From Pseudorhodobacter antarcticus (GTDB lineage: Bacteria; Pseudomonadota; Alphaproteobacteria; Rhodobacterales; Rhodobacteraceae), in the NCBI GenBank assembly GCA_945860375.1, contig CAMAQR010000005.1, forward strand, positions 1 to 64,000: 64,000 bases of DNA, in the 5' to 3' direction. The notes under the pieces are model-generated. The model searched no databases, was not told where the DNA came from, and worked only from the letters and a program-made list of their open reading frames with translations. Shown here one piece after another: positions 60,956 to 64,000 of the stretch (position 1 is its first letter; the number at the start of each line of letters is the position of its first letter). The translations under genes were made by a program, and so were the position numbers.

Positions 60956-63388
60956 TTACTTTTTGGGTTTGCTTGGCGGCACGAACCGTTTCGAGGTGTC
61001 CTTGGCATCGGTCTTGGGACCAGCCGGCTTGCCCGGCTTGGCAAAGGACTTGCTTTCGCCTGCGTGGGATTTGAAGCCAGCGCCCCGTGCCGGTTTGCCA
61101 TCTGCGCCATGCGATTTGAACCCAGCCGAACGCGGATTGGCCTCTGCATCACCGCGCGGAGCGTAGGGCTTGGCACCCTCGGTACGCGGAGCATAGGGCT
61201 TGCGGTCGCCATCTTCGCGCTTGGCATAGGGCTTCGCACCCTCAGCCCGCGGAGCGTATGGCTTGGCACCGTCACGCGGGGCATAGGGTTTCGCACCTTC
61301 GGCACGCGGCGTATAGGGTTTCGCACCCTCGGCACGCGGCGCGTAAGGTTTGGCCGCATAGGGCTTGGCACCTTCGGCACGCGGCGCGTAGGGCTTGCGA
61401 TCGCCGTCTTCGCGCTTGGCGTAGGGTTTGGCACCTTCCGCACGCGGCGCATAGGGCTTGGCATCACGCGGCGCGTAGGGCTTGCGGTCTGCATCGGCGC
61501 GCGGAGCATAGGGTTTGGCTTCGCGCGGGGCATAGGGTTTACGCTCGGCATCGTCGCGCTTGGCATAGGGCTTGCGCTCGGCGCGGGGCTCGGGGGCCTC
61601 GGCGGGAGGGGCGTCAGCGCCCAGCGGATTGTAGGCGGGCGCATCATCTTCGACCACGCGCGCGGGTTTCGGCGTGTAGGCGGGTTTGTCGGCACGCTCG
61701 GGGCGTTCTGCACGCTCTGGGCGTTCACTGCGTTCCTCCCGCGGGGCGCGCGCGGGGCGGGCAGCCGGCTCTTTGCGGGGTGCCCGCTCAGGCCGGTCAA
61801 GTTCTGGCTCGCCGGCGATGCGGTCCATCACAACGCCGCTTTCCAATTCCAGCTGCGCGCCAAACTTGGCGGCCAGATTTTCGGCGATCTGCACAAAGGT
61901 GCGATCTTCCTGCACGCGAATGGCGCCGATACCGTCCTTGGTGATGCCACCGGCGTCACAGATTTTTGGCAACAGCCAACGCGCTTCGGCGCGACCCGAA
62001 CGGCCCACCGACAGCATATACCAAACCGACGCACCAAATTCCGAACGCTCACGCGGCGGGGCGGCATCGCGGGGCGGGCCTGCCTGATCCGACAGCACTT
62101 CGGGGGCCGAACGGCCCGAACGCCATGACTGCACATAGGCGGCGGCGATTTGTTCGGGGCCAAAGCGTTCGATCAGTTTCATCGCCATGTCCATCTCGTC
62201 GGACAGGTTCTGACCAAAAACCGGGTTCTCGAAGATGCGCATGTCGTCTTTGGCCTGCACATCATCAGCCGAAGGGGCCACGCCCCATTCCGCCACAACC
62301 TTGGCACCTTGCAACAAACGCTGGGCCTTTTTGAACTCTGATGGTGCCACGATCAGCGCAGACACGCCTTTCGAGCCTGCCCGACCAGTGCGGCCCGACC
62401 GGTGCAACAGGGTTTCCGAATTCGACGGCAAGTCGGCGTGAATGACCAATTCCAACCCCGGAAGGTCAATCCCGCGCGCTGCCACATCGGTTGCGATACA
62501 GACATTCGCCCGCCCGTTGCGCAAAGCCGTCAGCGCATTGGTGCGTTCCTGTTGGCTGAGTTCGCCGGACAGCGCCACAACCTTGAAGCCGCGGTTGCCC
62601 ATGCGGGCCATCAAATGGTTCACGTTGACGCGGGTTTTGCAGAACACGATTGCCGTGCGCGCCTCATAAAAGCGCAGCATGTTGAAAATCGCGTGTTCGC
62701 GGTCGCGCACGGCCACCGACAAGGCGCGGTATTCGATATCGACGTGCTGCTTGGCTTCGCCTTGAGCGGCAATGCGCAGCGCGTCACGCTGAAAGTCTTC
62801 GGCCAGTTTCGCGATCTCTTTGGGAACGGTGGCAGAAAACATCAGGGTGCGACGGTCTTCCGGCGCGGCGGCCAAAATATACTCCAGATCGTCGCGGAAA
62901 CCCAGATCCAGCATTTCGTCGGCTTCGTCCAGCACGGCGGCGCGCAAGCCGGACAGGTCAAGCGAGCGGCGGTCGATGTGGTCACGCAAGCGACCCGGCG
63001 TGCCGACAACGATATGTGCGCCACGATCGAGCGCGCGCTTTTCGGTGCGGTAATCCATGCCGCCAACGCAAGTTGCAATCTGCGCACCGGCGGAGGCGTA
63101 AAGCCACTCCAACTCGCGCGCCACCTGCAGGGCCAGTTCACGGGTGGGGGTAATGACCAAGGCCATTGGCGTGTCGGCGTACAAAAGCTTGTCCGCGCCG
63201 CGCAGCAATTCCTCGGCAATCGCCATGCCGAAGGCCACGGTCTTGCCGGAACCGGTTTGCGCCGACACCAGAAGGTCGCGGCCTTTGGCTTCGGGTTTGA
63301 TCACTGCCAATTGCACAGCCGTCAGGGTTTCATAGCCCTTGGCCGTCAAAGCCGCGGCCAGTGGCGCGGCGATACCGTGTTCGATCAT
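60956..63388 (-). CDS. DEAD-box RNA helicase with a long KPYAPR-repeat tail
   Basis: The 810-residue protein is an ATP-dependent RNA helicase. Walker A is SAQTGSGKT, motif II DEADEML (DEAD), motif III SAT, and motif VI HRSGRTGRAG. A DbpA-type RNA-binding domain follows (~455-540: VWYMLSVGRSGRAEARW). The last ~280 residues are low-complexity, with 15 copies of a KPY[A/T][P/K]R-like unit and a K-rich end. Such basic tails bind RNA and can favour condensates. ATG 63388 is chosen since MIEHGIAAPLAAALTAKG is a normal helicase start. It lies between cysQ-like and DUF4170 genes on the opposite strand. Confidence 0.93.
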   Translation of the reverse strand: MIEHGIAAPLAAALTAKGYETLTAVQLAVIKPEAKGRDLLVSAQTGSGKTVAFGMAIAEELLRGADKLLYADTPMALVITPTRELALQVARELEWLYASAGAQIATCVGGMDYRTEKRALDRGAHIVVGTPGRLRDHIDRRSLDLSGLRAAVLDEADEMLDLGFRDDLEYILAAAPEDRRTLMFSATVPKEIAKLAEDFQRDALRIAAQGEAKQHVDIEYRALSVAVRDREHAIFNMLRFYEARTAIVFCKTRVNVNHLMARMGNRGFKVVALSGELSQQERTNALTALRNGRANVCIATDVAARGIDLPGLELVIHADLPSNSETLLHRSGRTGRAGSKGVSALIVAPSEFKKAQRLLQGAKVVAEWGVAPSADDVQAKDDMRIFENPVFGQNLSDEMDMAMKLIERFGPEQIAAAYVQSWRSGRSAPEVLSDQAGPPRDAAPPRERSEFGASVWYMLSVGRSGRAEARWLLPKICDAGGITKDGIGAIRVQEDRTFVQIAENLAAKFGAQLELESGVVMDRIAGEPELDRPERAPRKEPAARPARAPREERSERPERAERPERADKPAYTPKPARVVEDDAPAYNPLGADAPPAEAPEPRAERKPYAKRDDAERKPYAPREAKPYAPRADADRKPYAPRDAKPYAPRAEGAKPYAKREDGDRKPYAPRAEGAKPYAAKPYAPRAEGAKPYTPRAEGAKPYAPRDGAKPYAPRAEGAKPYAKREDGDRKPYAPRTEGAKPYAPRGDAEANPRSAGFKSHGADGKPARGAGFKSHAGESKSFAKPGKPAGPKTDAKDTSKRFVPPSKPKK
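61155..61580 (-). repeat. In-frame coding repeats of the helicase tail
   Basis: About 426 bases encode 15 KPY-containing units such as GAKPYAPRAE, DRKPYAPR and GAKPYAKRED, spaced 8-20 residues apart. The DNA units are near-identical (GCATAGGG/GCGTAGGG with CTT), so slippage or recombination could change the copy number. Confidence 0.85.
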
Positions 63389-63649
63389 ATTTTTTCCTGA
63401 TGGGGGGCACGCTTTGGTGCGCCCTTGAAGTACCATTTTAGCGGCACCTCATTCCCCATTGCAGACCAGCCTCCCTGCCGTCTGCCCCGGAATCGTCGGG
63501 CCGATTTGCGTGCACTACAGGGAAAGCGTCGGTCTGTATAGGTGTTGATCACCAACAAGGCGGGTTCAGCCAATTCTGGCTTTGATTGCCTTGCCCAGCG
63601 TGCGGCCAGCCGTTATCCTGTGCGGCAGCGCAGCAAATTGGACCAACCC

Positions 63650-63895
63650 ATGACTCAACGGCTTCACCTTGTCTTTGGCGGCGAACTTGTCAGCCCTCAG
63701 GCGAACGTTTTCAAGGACGTCAAAGACATCCACATCGTCGGCATGTTCCCCGACTATGCCACCGCGTTTTCGGCGTGGAAGGCCGAGGCGCAACGCACCG
63801 TGGACAACGCCCATATGCGCTATTTCATCGCGCATATTCACCGTCTGCGCGAAGAGAGCAAATCGGGATCGCTGACCGAAGAGATGGGCGCGTAA
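63650..63895 (+). CDS. DUF4170 protein
   Basis: An 81-residue cytoplasmic protein of the DUF4170 family: LHLVFGGELVSPQANVFKD, then IHIVGMFPDYATAFSAWKAE and HMRYFIAHIHRLREES. The family is small, alphaproteobacterial and usually lies next to the Kdo-transferase gene, as it does here. Its function is unknown; a role in LPS core assembly is inferred from neighbours. The start is ATG 63650. The next gene begins 13 bases after its stop. Confidence 0.85.
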   Translation: MTQRLHLVFGGELVSPQANVFKDVKDIHIVGMFPDYATAFSAWKAEAQRTVDNAHMRYFIAHIHRLREESKSGSLTEEMGA

Positions 63896-63908
63896 GGGGC
63901 ACAGCCCG

Positions 63909-64000
63909 ATGGCGCTGTCGATTGGCCGCACCCTTTACAACCTGACCGGACGGCGAGAGCCGGGCGCGGACGCGTCGCGCCCGGTGCGGCCTTTGGGTCA
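63909..64000 (+). CDS. Start of a probable Kdo transferase (partial)
   Basis: The first 30 codons are in the window: MALSIGRTLYNLTGRREPGA and further, which resembles the N-terminus of alphaproteobacterial Kdo transferase (WaaA/KdtA), including the LTLYNLTGRR-like membrane-proximal segment. The position right after DUF4170 supports this. The catalytic part lies outside the window, so the call is tentative. Confidence 0.6.
   Translation, partial: MALSIGRTLYNLTGRREPGADASRPVRPLG

Noticed and set aside
61155..61580. CRISPR-like regular repeats
   Set aside because: The repeats are in frame within a helicase gene, encode KPYAPR units and have no uniform spacers.

Overview
The window is a GC-rich, densely coding stretch of bacterial chromosome. 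It most likely comes from an alphaproteobacterium of the Rhodobacteraceae/Paracoccaceae (Rhodobacter-like). The evidence is an RpoE-ChrR singlet-oxygen switch, a Rhodobacter-type porin, a CenR-like response regulator, and several small families typical of this group (DUF1674, DUF3035, DUF3576, DUF4170, DUF2125, DUF3833, DUF1365). I see no phage, insertion sequence, CRISPR array, rRNA or tRNA gene. Most genes lie in tight operons whose stops and starts overlap as ATGA or GTGA.

Layout. 1-8.5 kb holds a secreted-protein start, a lytic transglycosylase, RNase R, the rbfA-DUF2233-truB ribosome/tRNA maturation operon, dapB, a DUF1674 gene and rsmB. 8.6-13.4 kb is a stress locus. A four-gene leftward operon (FAD oxidoreductase, DUF1365, DUF3833, SDR) and the rightward rpoE-chrR pair face away from each other across two matching sigma-E-type promoters. 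13.4-16.9 kb is a leftward mutL-rmuC-hutD operon. 16.9-24.1 kb is leftward and carries a pair of M16 peptidases, a DUF3035 lipoprotein, lspA, purH and a heparinase II/III-like protein. 24.3-26.5 kb holds two saccharopine dehydrogenase-type genes.

26.5-30.8 kb is the most unusual part: a rightward trio of an exported SGNH-like protein, its fused paralogue carrying a GH-A-like glycosidase domain, and a family 2 glycosyltransferase. It looks like a small polysaccharide-handling module that I cannot match to a described system. 30.8-37.2 kb holds xthA, a CenR-like regulator, ribA coupled to an L,D-transpeptidase gene, an amylosucrase and a YggS-family gene. 37.2-40.7 kb holds an intact porin, a TPR-sulfotransferase, and a porin C-terminal remnant that kept its terminator.

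41.1-45.9 kb is a DUF3576-leuS-lptE-holA cluster. 46.1-48.5 kb holds small accessory genes (GST, OsmC-like, an unknown 111-residue protein, GAF). 48.7-52.9 kb is a polyamine-type ABC importer whose operon is interrupted by a 21-bp perfect inverted repeat. 53.1-57.0 kb is a leftward operon of SDR, enoyl-CoA hydratase, MscS channel and a TIGR03862 flavoprotein. 57.1-64 kb holds a DUF2125 protein, pmbA, a cysQ-like phosphatase, a DEAD-box helicase with a long KPYAPR-repeat tail, DUF4170 and the start of a probable Kdo transferase gene.

A dispersed intergenic repeat (TTTCATCTTGGCCCAAATAT followed by CCCCGCCGGAGGC) occurs just after several genes. All functions are inferred by reading the protein sequences; no database search was possible.
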